Assembly: GCF_001667035.1 (NCBI RefSeq)
Contig: NZ_LZIR01000023.1
Coordinates: 1 to 64,000, forward strand
DNA from: Mycobacterium sp. 852002-51057_SCH5723018
GTDB lineage: Bacteria > Actinomycetota > Actinomycetes > Mycobacteriales > Mycobacteriaceae
Direction of reading: 5' to 3'
Length of the DNA: 64,000 bases
Shown here: positions 20,202-29,833 of the stretch, one piece after another
Position numbering within the stretch: the first letter of the stretch is position 1
How the letters are laid out: each line of letters starts with the position of its first letter
Notes under the pieces: model-generated
Database searches by the model: none
What the model saw: only the letters and a program-made list of their open reading frames with translations
What the model was told of the DNA's origin: nothing
Made by a program: the position numbers and the translations under genes

Positions 20202-22012
20202 GTGATCTCCTGGCCGAAGGTGGGGTTGAGGATGTGGGTCTGCTCGTCCTCGGCAGCGCCGCTGCCGCGGCGAAGGCGGGTGTCGATGTAGTTCACCAAA
20301 TGCGTTAACGGAATGGTCAATATCAGGTAGAAGAGGCCGGCGGCCACCAACGGCGACAAGCTACCGGTCTGCGCGTTGAGGTCCCGGCCCACCTGAAAAA
20401 GCTCGCGCTGATCGGCGATCAGGCCAAGGAAGTACACCAGCGCGGAGGCCTTCAACAGTCCGATGGCCTGGTTGACCAGTGCCGGCAACACCCGCCGTAT
20501 TCCCTGCGGCACCACCACCAGCCGCATCGCGGCCGCATAGCTGAATCCCAAGGCACGGGAGGCTTCCAGTTGACCGGGGTCGACGCTCTGAATGCCCGCG
20601 CGCAGAATCTCGCCGATGTAGGCGGCGGCCATTAACCCCAAGGCGACTATCCCCAACGGGTAGGGATTGTTGTTCGTCAGCCCGCCCACCAGCGGCCCGA
20701 GGCCCATCCCGATGATCAGGATGATCACCACCTCGGGAAGGCCGCGGAAGATATCGGTGTAGACCCGCGCGGGCCAGCGCAGCCAGCGTGAGTTCGAGAT
20801 CCCGGCCATTGCCAGCACCATGCCCAGCGCCAGGCCGATGACGAGGGCGCTGTTGGTCAGGATCAGCGTGTTGGGGAGCCCCGTGGTGAACAAGGTGGGG
20901 ATGGCCTGCCGGTACAGATCCCAATCGAGAAAGGAATCGCGCAGCTGGGCCAGCGTCGACTTCGGCGCGGCCGGGCCGACCTGCTTGTGGTGCTGGCTCG
21001 CGGCGATCGCGGCGAAGTCCGGCAGGTTGGGAGCAGGAGCGGCTTGCGATCCGGGTTTCCACCCGGGTGGCAACGTCCGGGGCACCCACTGGGAGTACAG
21101 GTTCGCCCACGTGCCGTCGGCGATGACGGCATCGAGCCCCGAGTTCAGGGCGTCGACCAGGGGCTGGTTTTCCTTCGCGACCGCGTAGGCCACCGGGTCA
21201 CCCGGAGTGAAGGTGTTCGCGGCCACCACCGCCGGGTCGCCCGGCCGCATCAAGTTGGCCGCCAGGGTGCCGGGCGCCACCCACGCGTCGAGCTGTCGCA
21301 TCTTGAGGTTGGCGTAAAGCGTCGCGAAGCCCGGGTACTTCACCGGTTGCAGGTGCAAAGTGTTGACGACGTAGGACTCCTCGACGGTGCCCTGGACCAC
21401 GCCGATGCGCTGGCCGGCCCGAAGATCACCGAAGTTGTGGATCGCCGAGCCGGAGGGCACCACCAGCGAGTAGAAGCCGAAGTCATAGCCATTGGTGAAT
21501 GCGACGGTGCGACGCCGCGCGTCGGTGGCCTTCACCGAAGCTGAGCCGACGTCGAAGCGCCGGGACGCCACTTGGGCGAGCAGCGCGGAGAAATCCGTGC
21601 TGACAAAGCGGACCTGCAGCCCGAGCTTGCCGGCAACGGCTCGCAGCAACTGGTTGTCGAAACCGCTGAATTCGCCGGTGGGATTGACGCAGACGCTGGG
21701 CGGGGCGTCCGACAGCGTGCCCACGGTCAGCACCCCCGGGGCACCCAGGCCCAACGCGTCGACGTTGACCGCACTCAACGGTTCGACGGTCTGTGTCGTG
21801 TGCTGGTCGTCTCGACCCACGGACGGGGCCGCGGTCAGATCCTTGGGCAGGGCGGTCGCGGCATTCAATCCCGCTGGCGCGCATTGGTTTATGTCGGCGC
21901 GCGCGGGCGCCGCCAGTGGACTCAACGCCACACCGCACACGACCATCGTCGTCGCGGCCAGTCCGAGGAGCCTTCCGCGGCGCGTGGCGCGCCGGCGCAC
22001 GCATAAATTCAT
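20198..22012 (-). CDS. Fused substrate-binding and permease protein of an amino-acid ABC importer
   Basis: 604 residues from ATG 22012. A signal/anchor region covers residues about 12-40 (LLGLAATTMVVCGVALSPLA, ending PARA). Residues about 90-320 are an SBP_bac_3 domain (FSGFDNQLLRAVAGKLGLQVRFV, RRFDVGSASVKATDARR, GQRIGVVQGTVEE). Residues about 360-590 are a BPD_transp_1 permease with several helices and the EAA loop (EASRALGFSYAAAMRLVVVPQGIRRVLPALVNQ). Such fusions occur in Gram-positive GlnP-type systems. I do not recall this pair at this locus in M. tuberculosis, so it is probably an accessory importer. Confidence 0.92.
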   Translation of the reverse strand: MNLCVRRRATRRGRLLGLAATTMVVCGVALSPLAAPARADINQCAPAGLNAATALPKDLTAAPSVGRDDQHTTQTVEPLSAVNVDALGLGAPGVLTVGTLSDAPPSVCVNPTGEFSGFDNQLLRAVAGKLGLQVRFVSTDFSALLAQVASRRFDVGSASVKATDARRRTVAFTNGYDFGFYSLVVPSGSAIHNFGDLRAGQRIGVVQGTVEESYVVNTLHLQPVKYPGFATLYANLKMRQLDAWVAPGTLAANLMRPGDPAVVAANTFTPGDPVAYAVAKENQPLVDALNSGLDAVIADGTWANLYSQWVPRTLPPGWKPGSQAAPAPNLPDFAAIAASQHHKQVGPAAPKSTLAQLRDSFLDWDLYRQAIPTLFTTGLPNTLILTNSALVIGLALGMVLAMAGISNSRWLRWPARVYTDIFRGLPEVVIILIIGMGLGPLVGGLTNNNPYPLGIVALGLMAAAYIGEILRAGIQSVDPGQLEASRALGFSYAAAMRLVVVPQGIRRVLPALVNQAIGLLKASALVYFLGLIADQRELFQVGRDLNAQTGSLSPLVAAGLFYLILTIPLTHLVNYIDTRLRRGSGAAEDEQTHILNPTFGQEIT

Positions 22013-22049
22013 CACCGCCACCGTATCGGCAGACCGGCGGCGCGGCTCG

Positions 22050-22790
22050 TTAAAGCGCGATCGACGGCTCGCCGCGGGTCCGGTCGGTGTCCGCGAAGAC
22101 CCCGAGCTCGCCCGGAACCACTTGGCCGATGTCGTCGGGCGCCGAAAAGACCCTGCGCCGAAATAGTTCGGCAAGCATCGTCTGGGCCATCAGGTTCGAT
22201 CGGCCGACGCACGCGGCGCGCGCGGCTTCGGGGTCACGCCGGTGCATCGCCGAGGTCTCGTCTTCGTAGAACGGCAACGTGTCGTCGCGGCTGCACTGGT
22301 AGGTCATCCAGAAGACCCGGGGGATGAGGTTTTGCGAAGCGCGGATAGTGGCGTGTAGGCGCGGACCGGCGTATTCGTCGTTGATCGTGCGTCGGTATTC
22401 CGCAGCGATTTCGGAAAAGGCCCGTGCTTCCTTCGCCGAGCGCAACGATCGCATGAGCGCATCGAGCTGGCCCAGGATCCGTGGCGTGGGGTTGGCGGCC
22501 GCGCGCGCCGAGGCGATGCCGTTGAGCAGGCCATCGAGCTCGTGATGTTCGAGCACGGTGGCTTCGTCGAACCGCTCAACAAACGCGCCCCGGTGGTATC
22601 GGGTGGACACGATCCCGTCGTGTTCGAGCTGGACCAGCGCCTCTTGAATCGGGACGCGGCTGACCCCCAAGCCGACCGCGATCTCGTTGCGGTCGACGCG
22701 ATCACCGCTGCGCAACTTTCCGGTCAGCACCAGGTTGAGAATGTGCGAAACAACCTGGTCCTTTTCTTTGACCCCGTATTTCTTTGGCAT
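22050..22790 (-). CDS. GntR/FadR-type transcriptional regulator (Rv0043c-like)
   Basis: 246 residues from ATG 22790 ([18 protein letters not shown]), the same start as remembered for Rv0043c; an in-frame start further upstream exists. The winged HTH is [33 protein letters not shown], diagnostic of GntR. The C-terminal helical effector domain ([17 protein letters not shown] ... [16 protein letters not shown]) is FadR/FCD-like. It lies just upstream of the ABC importer on the same strand (37 bases), so it may control that operon, although the regulator is conserved in genomes lacking the importer. Confidence 0.9.
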   Translation of the reverse strand: MPKKYGVKEKDQVVSHILNLVLTGKLRSGDRVDRNEIAVGLGVSRVPIQEALVQLEHDGIVSTRYHRGAFVERFDEATVLEHHELDGLLNGIASARAAANPTPRILGQLDALMRSLRSAKEARAFSEIAAEYRRTINDEYAGPRLHATIRASQNLIPRVFWMTYQCSRDDTLPFYEDETSAMHRRDPEAARAACVGRSNLMAQTMLAELFRRRVFSAPDDIGQVVPGELGVFADTDRTRGEPSIAL

Positions 22791-22911
22791 CCGCTTCTTG
22801 AGTGCCTTCCACACGTGATTTCGCTGATCTAGCGCTGAGAGTTTCTCATGACTTGGCGCGAGCGTTCAGATATTTGGTGGATGAAGCGCAGGCAAACGGG
22901 AGCCAACCTGG

Positions 22912-23706
22912 TTAACGACCATCCCGCCAGTTGCACAGCGCCTCGGCGGCGGAGAGGTCGTAATCCGGACCGTCGCAACCGACGGTCAGCAGCCGGACCC
23001 CCAGGACGACCAGCGTTTCGGCGTTGGAGATCAGGCCGCCGCCTGCAAGGCTCCCGTCGACCGCGGCCGAGTGTTCGATGCTGGCCGGGTCCCGACCGAC
23101 GTCGGCGCAGTGCCGGTCGAGCACGGCCGACTTCGCGGGAAACTCGTCGGCGGAGGTGAAGCTGTGCCAGATGTCGGCGTGCTCGGCCACCAGACGCAGG
23201 GTCTTGCGTTCGCCGCCGCCGCCGATCAGCACCGGGATGTCCCGGGTCGGCCGCGGGTTCAGCTTGCCCAGCCGCTCCTGGATCCGGGGCAGCGCGGCAG
23301 CCAGGTCGTCAAGGCGGCCGCCCGCGGTGCCGAATTCGTAGCCGTACTCGTCGTAGTCCTTTTGTTTCCAGCCGGAGCCGATCCCGAGGATGAGCCGGCC
23401 GTTGGAAATGTGGTCGACGGTTCTGGCCATGTCGGCCAGCAGCTCAGGGTTGCGGTAGGAGTTGCACGTCACCAGGGCACCGATCTGGATGCGCGACGTC
23501 TGTTCGGCCCACGCCGCCAACAGGGTCCAGCATTCGAAGTGCGGGCCGTCGGGATCACCGGAGAGCGGGAAGAAGTGGTCCCAGTTGAAGGCGACGTCGA
23601 CGCCCAGGTCCTCGCAGCGGCGAACGGCGTCGCGGATCTGGCGATAGTGCGGCGCGTGCTGCGGCTGCAGCTGCACGCCGATACGGATGGGAAGCGTGGT
23701 AGTCAT
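22912..23706 (-). CDS. LLM-class F420-dependent oxidoreductase (Rv0044c-like)
   Basis: 264 residues. It shows the luciferase-like TIM-barrel pattern of F420-dependent enzymes: GVQLQPQ at strand 1, VAFNWDHFFPL, IGALVTCNSYRNPELLADMARTVDHISNGRLILGIGSGWKQKDYDEYG (the hallmark central segment), and PVLIGGGGERKTLRLVAEHADIW. These use deazaflavin F420 in mycobacteria. The substrate is unknown. It is co-oriented with the esterase gene upstream, 18 bases away. Confidence 0.92.
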   Translation of the reverse strand: MTTTLPIRIGVQLQPQHAPHYRQIRDAVRRCEDLGVDVAFNWDHFFPLSGDPDGPHFECWTLLAAWAEQTSRIQIGALVTCNSYRNPELLADMARTVDHISNGRLILGIGSGWKQKDYDEYGYEFGTAGGRLDDLAAALPRIQERLGKLNPRPTRDIPVLIGGGGERKTLRLVAEHADIWHSFTSADEFPAKSAVLDRHCADVGRDPASIEHSAAVDGSLAGGGLISNAETLVVLGVRLLTVGCDGPDYDLSAAEALCNWRDGR

Positions 23707-23724
23707 ACGACCACCGTAGGACGC

Positions 23725-24651
23725 TCAGCGCGCGTCGAGCACCCCGCGCAGGAGGTCGATGAGGGCGAGCGGCTGGTCGCTCTGCACCGAGTGGCCCGAG
23801 TTTTCGACGACGTGCGCAGCGCGGAAATTAGTTGCCCGCCTGCCGAGTTCGGCCGCGTCCTCGTCGGTGACGAAGCCCGATGAGCCACCGCGGATGAGGG
23901 TGATGGGCGCGGACAGCCTGTCCACGTCGTCCCATAGCCCGTCGAAGTCGGGGAAGGTGCGGATGGCGTCGTAGCGCCATGTCCACTTGCCGTTGTCGAG
24001 CCGGCGCGAATTGTGGAAGACGCCGCGGCGCAGCGCCTTCACCTCGCGGTGCGGTGCGGCGGCGATGGTCAGGTCCAGCATGGCCTGAAAGCTCGGGAAT
24101 TCCCGTTCGCCGTGCATCAGCGCCACCGTGCCCTGCTGTTCTTTGGTGAGCTCGGAGTGCCGCTGCAACGCCGACGGGGTGACGTCGATCAGCACGAGTT
24201 CGTCGACCAGCTCGGGCGCCAGCGCCCCCAGCCGAATAGCGGTCAACCCGCCCAGCGACATGCCGACCACGAGTTCGGCGCTCGGCGCGTGCTCACGCAG
24301 CGCCGGCAGCAGGGCCTGGGCGTTGAGCTGCGGGGAGTAGTCGCCGTCCTCGCGCCACGCCGAGTGGCCGTGCCCGGGCAGGTCGACGGCCAGCGCCGGC
24401 TCCCCGAGACCGACGATCACGGTGTCCCAGGTGTGGGCGTTCTGGCCGCCGCCGTGCAAAAAGACGATGCGTGGCGTGCCTCCCGGTGAGAGGGCGCCCC
24501 AGCGCAGCGCGCTGATTCTGCCTTCCCCGGTGCCAGACTCGACCCGCTCTACGTCCGGCACGGCACCCGTGACGCCGGCCTGCTCGGCGTTCTCCGACAG
24601 CAGCGAGAATTCGGACAGCCCGGCCAGTTCGTCTTCGGAGATCTCGGTCAC
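23725..24651 (-). CDS. Alpha/beta-hydrolase esterase (Rv0045c-like)
   Basis: 308 residues from GTG 24651 (VTEISEDELAGLSEF). The oxyanion segment FLHGGGQNAHTWD, nucleophile elbow GMSLGG, and C-terminal His in VENSGHSVQSDQP make the catalytic triad with an Asp in between. It is highly like Rv0045c, a characterised mycobacterial ester hydrolase with narrow substrate range. It probably shares transcription with the F420 oxidoreductase gene downstream. Further upstream starts in the frame exist, but this one resembles the Rv0045c N-terminus. Confidence 0.92.
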   Translation of the reverse strand: MTEISEDELAGLSEFSLLSENAEQAGVTGAVPDVERVESGTGEGRISALRWGALSPGGTPRIVFLHGGGQNAHTWDTVIVGLGEPALAVDLPGHGHSAWREDGDYSPQLNAQALLPALREHAPSAELVVGMSLGGLTAIRLGALAPELVDELVLIDVTPSALQRHSELTKEQQGTVALMHGEREFPSFQAMLDLTIAAAPHREVKALRRGVFHNSRRLDNGKWTWRYDAIRTFPDFDGLWDDVDRLSAPITLIRGGSSGFVTDEDAAELGRRATNFRAAHVVENSGHSVQSDQPLALIDLLRGVLDAR

Positions 24652-24741
24652 AGAGACCAGGCTAGCGGCCCACGAAAGTGCAACTAGCGGCACGTATCCC
24701 GAGAAGAGCCGGCCCCAGTTGCACTTTCGCGCGGCGGAGAG

Positions 24742-25845
24742 TTACCCCTCGATGAACTCTTCGAGCTGGGCGCGCGCGACGTCGTCGGGCAACTGCTTCG
24801 GCGGGCTCTTCATCAGGTACGCCGACGCGGGGACCACCGGTCCGCCGATGCCGCGGTCCTTGGCGATCTTGGCCGCCCGCACCGCGTCGATGATGACGCC
24901 CGCCGAGTTCGGCGAGTCCCACACCTCGAGCTTGTACTCCAGGTTCAGCGGCACGTCGCCGAAGGCGCGGCCCTCGAGCCGCACGTAGGCCCACTTGCGG
25001 TCGTCGAGCCAGCCCACATGGTCGGACGGCCCGATGTGCACATCCTTGGTCTTGAACTCGCGCTGCAGGTTCGAGGTGACGGCCTGGGTCTTGGAGATCT
25101 TCTTGGATTCCAGCCGCTCGCGCTCGAGCATGTTCAGGAAGTCCATGTTGCCGCCCACGTTGAGCTGCATGGTGCGGTCCAGCTGGACGCCGCGGTCCTC
25201 GAACAGCTTGGCCAGCACCCGGTGCGTGATGGTCGCGCCGACCTGGCTCTTGATGTCGTCACCGACGATCGGCACCCCGGCGTCGGCAAACTTCTTGGCC
25301 CACACCGGGTCGGAGGCGATGAACACCGGCAGCGCGTTCACGAACGCGACGCCGGCGTCGATGCAGCACTGCGCGTAGAACTTGTCGGCCTCTTCGGAGC
25401 CCACCGGCAGGTAGGACACCAGCACGTCGGCCTTGGCTTCCTTCAGCACGTGCACCACGTCGACGGGCTCGACGTCGGACAGCTCGATGGTGTCGGCGTA
25501 ATACTTGCCGATGCCGTCGAGGGTGGGGCCGCGCTGCACCACCACGTTGGTGGGCGCCACGTCGGCGATCTTGATCGTGTTGTTCTCCGACGCAAAGATC
25601 GCATCGGACAGGTCGAAGCCGACCTTCTTCGCGTCCACGTCGAACGCCGCCACGAACTTGACGTCGCGAACGTGGTACGGGCCGAACTTCACGTGCATGA
25701 GGCCCGGTACCGTCGACGTCTCGTCGGCGTTCTGGTAGTACTCGACGCCCTGAACCAGCGACGAGGCGCAGTTTCCGACGCCGACGATGGCGACTCGTAC
25801 CTCGGACTGCGCCTCCGGCGCCCCAAACGGCTTGTGGTCACTCAT
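24742..25845 (-). CDS. ino1: Myo-inositol-1-phosphate synthase
   Basis: 367 residues, the exact length of M. tuberculosis Ino1 (Rv0046c). The NAD-binding Rossmann motif is [17 protein letters not shown]. Conserved active-site stretches include [40 protein letters not shown] (with the catalytic Lys region), and [17 protein letters not shown]. It converts glucose-6-phosphate to inositol-1-phosphate, the first step to phosphatidylinositol, PIM/LAM and mycothiol. It lies 62 bases downstream of the PadR gene, so it is probably co-regulated. Confidence 0.97.
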   Translation of the reverse strand: MSDHKPFGAPEAQSEVRVAIVGVGNCASSLVQGVEYYQNADETSTVPGLMHVKFGPYHVRDVKFVAAFDVDAKKVGFDLSDAIFASENNTIKIADVAPTNVVVQRGPTLDGIGKYYADTIELSDVEPVDVVHVLKEAKADVLVSYLPVGSEEADKFYAQCCIDAGVAFVNALPVFIASDPVWAKKFADAGVPIVGDDIKSQVGATITHRVLAKLFEDRGVQLDRTMQLNVGGNMDFLNMLERERLESKKISKTQAVTSNLQREFKTKDVHIGPSDHVGWLDDRKWAYVRLEGRAFGDVPLNLEYKLEVWDSPNSAGVIIDAVRAAKIAKDRGIGGPVVPASAYLMKSPPKQLPDDVARAQLEEFIEG

Positions 25846-25907
25846 AGGGCGTTCTCCTCACTCATTGCTTCTTGCCTCGGGTTCTCATGTCGGTTCGTGC
25901 AGGGGTT

Positions 25908-26450
25908 CTACGTCTGTTCGGAAAGGCCTGGCATGGCTCGCTCCGCGGCGATCAACTCGTTGAGCCACTTGACCTCACGCTCGCTGGACTCCAGCCCCAG
26001 CTGATGCAGTTGGCGGGTGTAGCGGTCGAACGAGCTGCTCGCCCGCGCCACCGCTTCCCGCAAACCTTCGCGGCGCTCCTCGACCTGACGCCGGCGGCCT
26101 TCCAGGATGCGCATGCGCGCCTCGGCCGGTGTGCGGTTGAAGAACGCCAGGTGCACTCCGAAGCCGTCGTCGGTGTAGTTGTGCGGACCGGTGTCGGCCA
26201 CCAGCTCACCGAAACGATGACGGCCCGCATCGGTCAGCTGGTAGACCCGCCGAGCGCGCCGCACCGGGGTTCCGGCCGGGGCGGCATTCTCGGCGATCAA
26301 CCCTTCGGTCTGCATGCGCCGCAGGGCCGGGTAGAGCGATCCGTACGAGAATGCGCGAAAGGCGCCCAGCAAACCCGTCAGCCGCTTGCGCAACTCGTAG
26401 CCGTGCATGGGCGACTCGATAAGGAGCCCCAGGATGGCGAGCTCAAGCAT
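25908..26450 (-). CDS. PadR-family transcriptional regulator (Rv0047c-like)
   Basis: 180 residues from ATG 26450, matching the length of Rv0047c. N-terminal winged HTH: LELAILGLLIESPMHGYELRKRL, then FSYGSLYPALRRMQTEGLI, the characteristic PadR recognition segment. The C-terminal half is a helical dimerisation domain rich in Arg and Glu. It is immediately upstream of ino1 and is likely a repressor of itself and possibly of ino1. A good operator candidate lies at 26505-26517. Confidence 0.92.
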   Translation of the reverse strand: MLELAILGLLIESPMHGYELRKRLTGLLGAFRAFSYGSLYPALRRMQTEGLIAENAAPAGTPVRRARRVYQLTDAGRHRFGELVADTGPHNYTDDGFGVHLAFFNRTPAEARMRILEGRRRQVEERREGLREAVARASSSFDRYTRQLHQLGLESSEREVKWLNELIAAERAMPGLSEQT

Positions 26451-26504
26451 CGATTCACCCCCTTTGCATGGCCTGTTACGACGGTCCGACGCCTCGCGCA
26501 ATAG

Positions 26505-26517
26505 TATCGTTTCGATA
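26505..26517. promoter_or_regulatory. Candidate PadR operator: TATCG-TTT-CGATA
   Basis: TATCG, a three-base spacer TTT, then CGATA form a perfect 5-bp inverted repeat 55 bases upstream of the padR start, in an AT-rich island (TATCGTTTCGATATAT). Position and symmetry suit autoregulation by the PadR protein. This is inferred from sequence. Confidence 0.5.
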
Positions 26518-26744
26518 TATTCGCCACAACACTACCTGCTGTTGGTGCGATATTAGTCACCGCGTTGCCGGGTTTTAAACGCCCACCGGGCCGCCGAATG
26601 ATGTCGCCTCGCGGACGATCGCAGCGGTCCGCGTTGGTTCGGCACGGGGATGCGCCGCCCGATCGCTGCGCCTCGGGCCGGCTCGGTACGGCAACGGCAT
26701 CGGTTGCGTGTCGGCCATGCGGACGGCCACGTACTCTGGTCAGC

Positions 26745-27188
26745 GTGCGACTGCAGCGACAGGTGGTGGACTACGCGCTTCGGCGGCGCTCGCTGCTTGC
26801 CGAGGTCTACTCGGGCCGCACCGGTGTGTCCGAGGTGTGTGACGCCAACCCATATCTGCTGCGCGCAGCGAAGTTTCACGGGAAAACCAGCCAGGTGATG
26901 TGCCCGATCTGCCGGAAGGAGCCGCTGACCCTGGTGTCGTGGGTATTCGGCGACCACCTGGGTGCGGTCTCGGGCTCGGCCCGCACGGCCGAAGAGCTGG
27001 TCCTGTTGGCGACCCGCTACGAGGAGTTTTCGGTCCATGTGGTGGAGGTGTGCCGAACCTGCAGCTGGAATCACTTGGTGAAGTCGTACGTGATGGGTGC
27101 GGCGCGCTCGGCCCCTCCTCCCCGGGGCACCCGGACTACTACGCGGACGGCGCGCGACAGCGCCCGGACGGCCGCTGAACCAAATTGA
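26745..27188 (+). CDS. DUF5318 zinc-ribbon-like protein (Rv0049-like)
   Basis: 147 residues from GTG 26745 (VRLQRQVVDYALRRRSLL), the start seen in Rv0049. Two CxxC pairs, CPICRKE and CRTCSWNH, point to a structural zinc site. The N-terminal helix is basic. The protein is conserved beside ponA1 in mycobacteria; its stop overlaps the TTG start candidate of ponA1, so the two are likely coupled in translation. The exact role is unknown, but linkage to a class A penicillin-binding protein suggests a cell-wall or division function. Confidence 0.85.
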   Translation: MRLQRQVVDYALRRRSLLAEVYSGRTGVSEVCDANPYLLRAAKFHGKTSQVMCPICRKEPLTLVSWVFGDHLGAVSGSARTAEELVLLATRYEEFSVHVVEVCRTCSWNHLVKSYVMGAARSAPPPRGTRTTTRTARDSARTAAEPN

Positions 27189-29833
27189 ATAACGAAGGGC
27201 GCCACGACCCGCCGTCCCGTGATGTGAACGGAAAGGCGACCGAGGACGTGGGCAAACATACCAACGCCGGTCGGCCGGGCAATTCTGGCCGTCCGGTACC
27301 GCCCGACGACCGGTTGACGACGATCCTGCCGCCCGTCGTCGACGATCGGTCCCCCCGGCGGCGCGACCCGATCGAAGAAGTGAAGGCCGCGCTGGACACC
27401 CCGGCGCCGCAGCGGGACCCGCTCGATGAGGTCAAGGCCGCGCTGGACGGGCGCGCGGCAACGTCTGCGCGGCGCGCCGGGCCGATGCCGGGCAGCCGCC
27501 CACCGCAAGGGCCGCCGCCCCCACCCGGGCTTCCCGACGGGCCCGGCGCGCCGGGCGGGAGGCCGCCCCGGCCGGGGGCCGAATGGGTGCAGCAGATCAA
27601 CTGGTTGTGGGTGCGACGAGCGGCGTACCTGTCGGCGGCGGTGCTGGTGCTGTTGCCGATTGTCACCTTCGCGATGGCGTACTTCATCGTCGACATCCCC
27701 AAGCCGGGAAACATCCGTACCAACCAGGTTTCGACGATCCTGGCCAGCGACGGCTCGGAAATAGCGAAAATCGTTCCGCCCGAAGGCAATCGGGTGGACG
27801 TCAATCTCAATCAGGTGCCGGTGCACGTGCGCCAGGCGGTGATCGCCGCGGAGGACCGCAACTTCTATTCCAATCCGGGCTTCTCGTTCACCGGCTTCGC
27901 GCGGGCGGTGAACAACAACCTGTTCGGCGGGGGCGACCTGCAGGGTGGCTCCACGATCACTCAGCAATACGTGAAGAACGCGCTGGTCGGTTCGGCGCAA
28001 CACGGGCTCAGCGGCCTGATGCGCAAGGCCAAGGAATTGGTCATCGCCACCAAGATGTCGGGGGAGTGGTCCAAAGACGATGTCTTGCAGGCGTACCTGA
28101 ACATCATCTATTTCGGCCGCGGTGCCTATGGGATTTCGGCCGCGGCCAAGGCCTACTTCAACAAGCCGGTCGAGCAGCTCACCGTGTCCGAGGGGGCGCT
28201 GTTGGCGGCGCTGATTCGGCGGCCGTCCTCACTGGACCCGGCCGTCGACCCCAAAGGCGCGACGGATCGCTGGAACTGGGTGCTCGACGGCATGGTGGAA
28301 ACCAAGGCCCTATCGCCGAGTGACCGTGCGGCACAGGTGTTTCCGGCGACCGTGGCGCCTGATCTGGCCCGCGCGCAGAACCAGACCACCGGCCCCAACG
28401 GGCTGATCGAGCGCCAGGTGACCAAAGAGCTGATGGAGCTGTTCAACATCGATGAGCAGACCCTGAACACCCAGGGGCTCCAGGTCACCACCACGATCGA
28501 TCCCAAGGCCCAACAGTCCGCGGAGAAAGCGGTGTCGAAGTACCTCGACGGCCAGGACCCGGACATGCGCAGTGCCGTTGTTTCGATCGACCCGCACAAC
28601 GGCGCGATACGCGCCTACTACGGAGGTACGGACGCCAACGGATTCGACTTCGCCCAGGCGGGGCTGCAGACGGGATCGTCGTTCAAGGTGTTCGCCCTGG
28701 TGGCCGCGCTCGAACAAGGCATCGGACTGGGTTACCAGGTCGACAGCTCCCCGCTGACCGTGGACGGCATCAAGATCACCAACGTCGACGGCGAGAGCTG
28801 TGGCACGTGCAATATCGCCGAGGCGCTTAAGCTTTCGCTCAACACCGCCTATTACCGGCTGATGCTCAAGCTGAAGGGCGGCCCGCAGGCTGTCGCCGAC
28901 GCCGCTCATCAAGCCGGTGTGGCGACCAGCTTCCCCGGCGTGGCGCACACACTCTCCGAGGACGGCAAGGGCGGACCACCCAACAACGGGATCGTGCTGG
29001 GCCAGTATCAAACCAGGCCGATCGACATGGCCTCGGCGTATGCGACGCTCGCCGCGTCCGGCGTCTATCACCGGGCGCATCTGGTGCAGAAGGTAGTCAA
29101 CGCGGAGGGGCAGGTTCTTTTCGACGCCGGCGGCTCGGACAACGCCGGCGAGCAGCGCATCGACAAGGGCGTGGCGGACAACACCACCGCCGCGATGCAG
29201 CCGATCGCCGGCTATTCGCGGGGCCACAGCCTGTCCGGCGGTCGTGCGTCGGCGGCGAAGACCGGCACGGCGCAGTTGGGTGACACCAAGTCCAACAAGG
29301 ACGCCTGGATGGTCGGGTACACGCCGTCGCTGTCGACAGCCGTGTGGGTGGGCACAGTTTCTGACAACGTGCCGCTCGTAACGGCCTCGGGCGCAGAGGT
29401 TTACGGCTCCGGCCTACCGTCGGACATCTGGAAGTCGACGATGGACGGCGCGCTGAAGGGCACGTCCAACGAAAGCTTCCCGAAGCCGAGCGAGATCGGC
29501 GGCTACGCGGGCGTGCCCGCCGCGCCGCCACCACCGCCCGCTGCCCCTTCGGAGACAGTCATCCAGCCCACGATCGAGGTCGCGCCGGGCATCACGATTC
29601 CCGTCGGCCCCCCAACGACAATCACCAATGCGCCGCCACCGCCGGGTGGCTATCAGCCGGGCGGAACGCAACCGGGCGGGACCCAGCCCGGGGGCCCCTT
29701 CCAGGGTGGCAACCAGCCGGGCGGTCCCTACCAGGGTGGCAACCAGCCGGGCGGTCCCTACCAGGGCGGCAACCAGCCGGGCGGTCCCTACCAGGGCGGC
29801 GTCCCGCCGGGTGGCCCGCAAGCTCCGCCGTGA
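27185..29833 (+). CDS. ponA1: Bifunctional class A penicillin-binding protein PonA1
   Basis: 882 residues if started at TTG 27185, which overlaps the DUF5318 stop; GTG 27224 or 27248 are alternatives. Residues 1-135 are a Pro/Arg-rich cytoplasmic tail, then a single membrane segment (YLSAAVLVLLPIVTFAMAYF). The GT51 transglycosylase has AAEDRNFYSNPGFSF with the catalytic Glu and GGSTITQQYVKN. The transpeptidase has SSFK (SxxK), SLN (SxN) and AKTGTAQ (KTG). The C-terminus carries Pro-rich and then Gly/Gln/Pro decapeptide repeats. It polymerises and cross-links peptidoglycan at the pole. It is followed by an overlapping GT87 gene. Confidence 0.95.
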   Translation: MNNEGRHDPPSRDVNGKATEDVGKHTNAGRPGNSGRPVPPDDRLTTILPPVVDDRSPRRRDPIEEVKAALDTPAPQRDPLDEVKAALDGRAATSARRAGPMPGSRPPQGPPPPPGLPDGPGAPGGRPPRPGAEWVQQINWLWVRRAAYLSAAVLVLLPIVTFAMAYFIVDIPKPGNIRTNQVSTILASDGSEIAKIVPPEGNRVDVNLNQVPVHVRQAVIAAEDRNFYSNPGFSFTGFARAVNNNLFGGGDLQGGSTITQQYVKNALVGSAQHGLSGLMRKAKELVIATKMSGEWSKDDVLQAYLNIIYFGRGAYGISAAAKAYFNKPVEQLTVSEGALLAALIRRPSSLDPAVDPKGATDRWNWVLDGMVETKALSPSDRAAQVFPATVAPDLARAQNQTTGPNGLIERQVTKELMELFNIDEQTLNTQGLQVTTTIDPKAQQSAEKAVSKYLDGQDPDMRSAVVSIDPHNGAIRAYYGGTDANGFDFAQAGLQTGSSFKVFALVAALEQGIGLGYQVDSSPLTVDGIKITNVDGESCGTCNIAEALKLSLNTAYYRLMLKLKGGPQAVADAAHQAGVATSFPGVAHTLSEDGKGGPPNNGIVLGQYQTRPIDMASAYATLAASGVYHRAHLVQKVVNAEGQVLFDAGGSDNAGEQRIDKGVADNTTAAMQPIAGYSRGHSLSGGRASAAKTGTAQLGDTKSNKDAWMVGYTPSLSTAVWVGTVSDNVPLVTASGAEVYGSGLPSDIWKSTMDGALKGTSNESFPKPSEIGGYAGVPAAPPPPPAAPSETVIQPTIEVAPGITIPVGPPTTITNAPPPPGGYQPGGTQPGGTQPGGPFQGGNQPGGPYQGGNQPGGPYQGGNQPGGPYQGGVPPGGPQAPP
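29701..29810 (+). repeat. 30-bp in-frame repeats encoding a QGGNQPGGPY tail in PonA1
   Basis: Units start at 29701, 29731, 29761 and, partially, 29791, with a 30-bp period. Each encodes the decapeptide QGGNQPGGPY. The repeat follows shorter QPGGT units. It makes a flexible Gly/Gln/Pro extracytoplasmic tail that M. tuberculosis PonA1, which ends in Pro/Thr, lacks as far as I recall. Confidence 0.85.
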
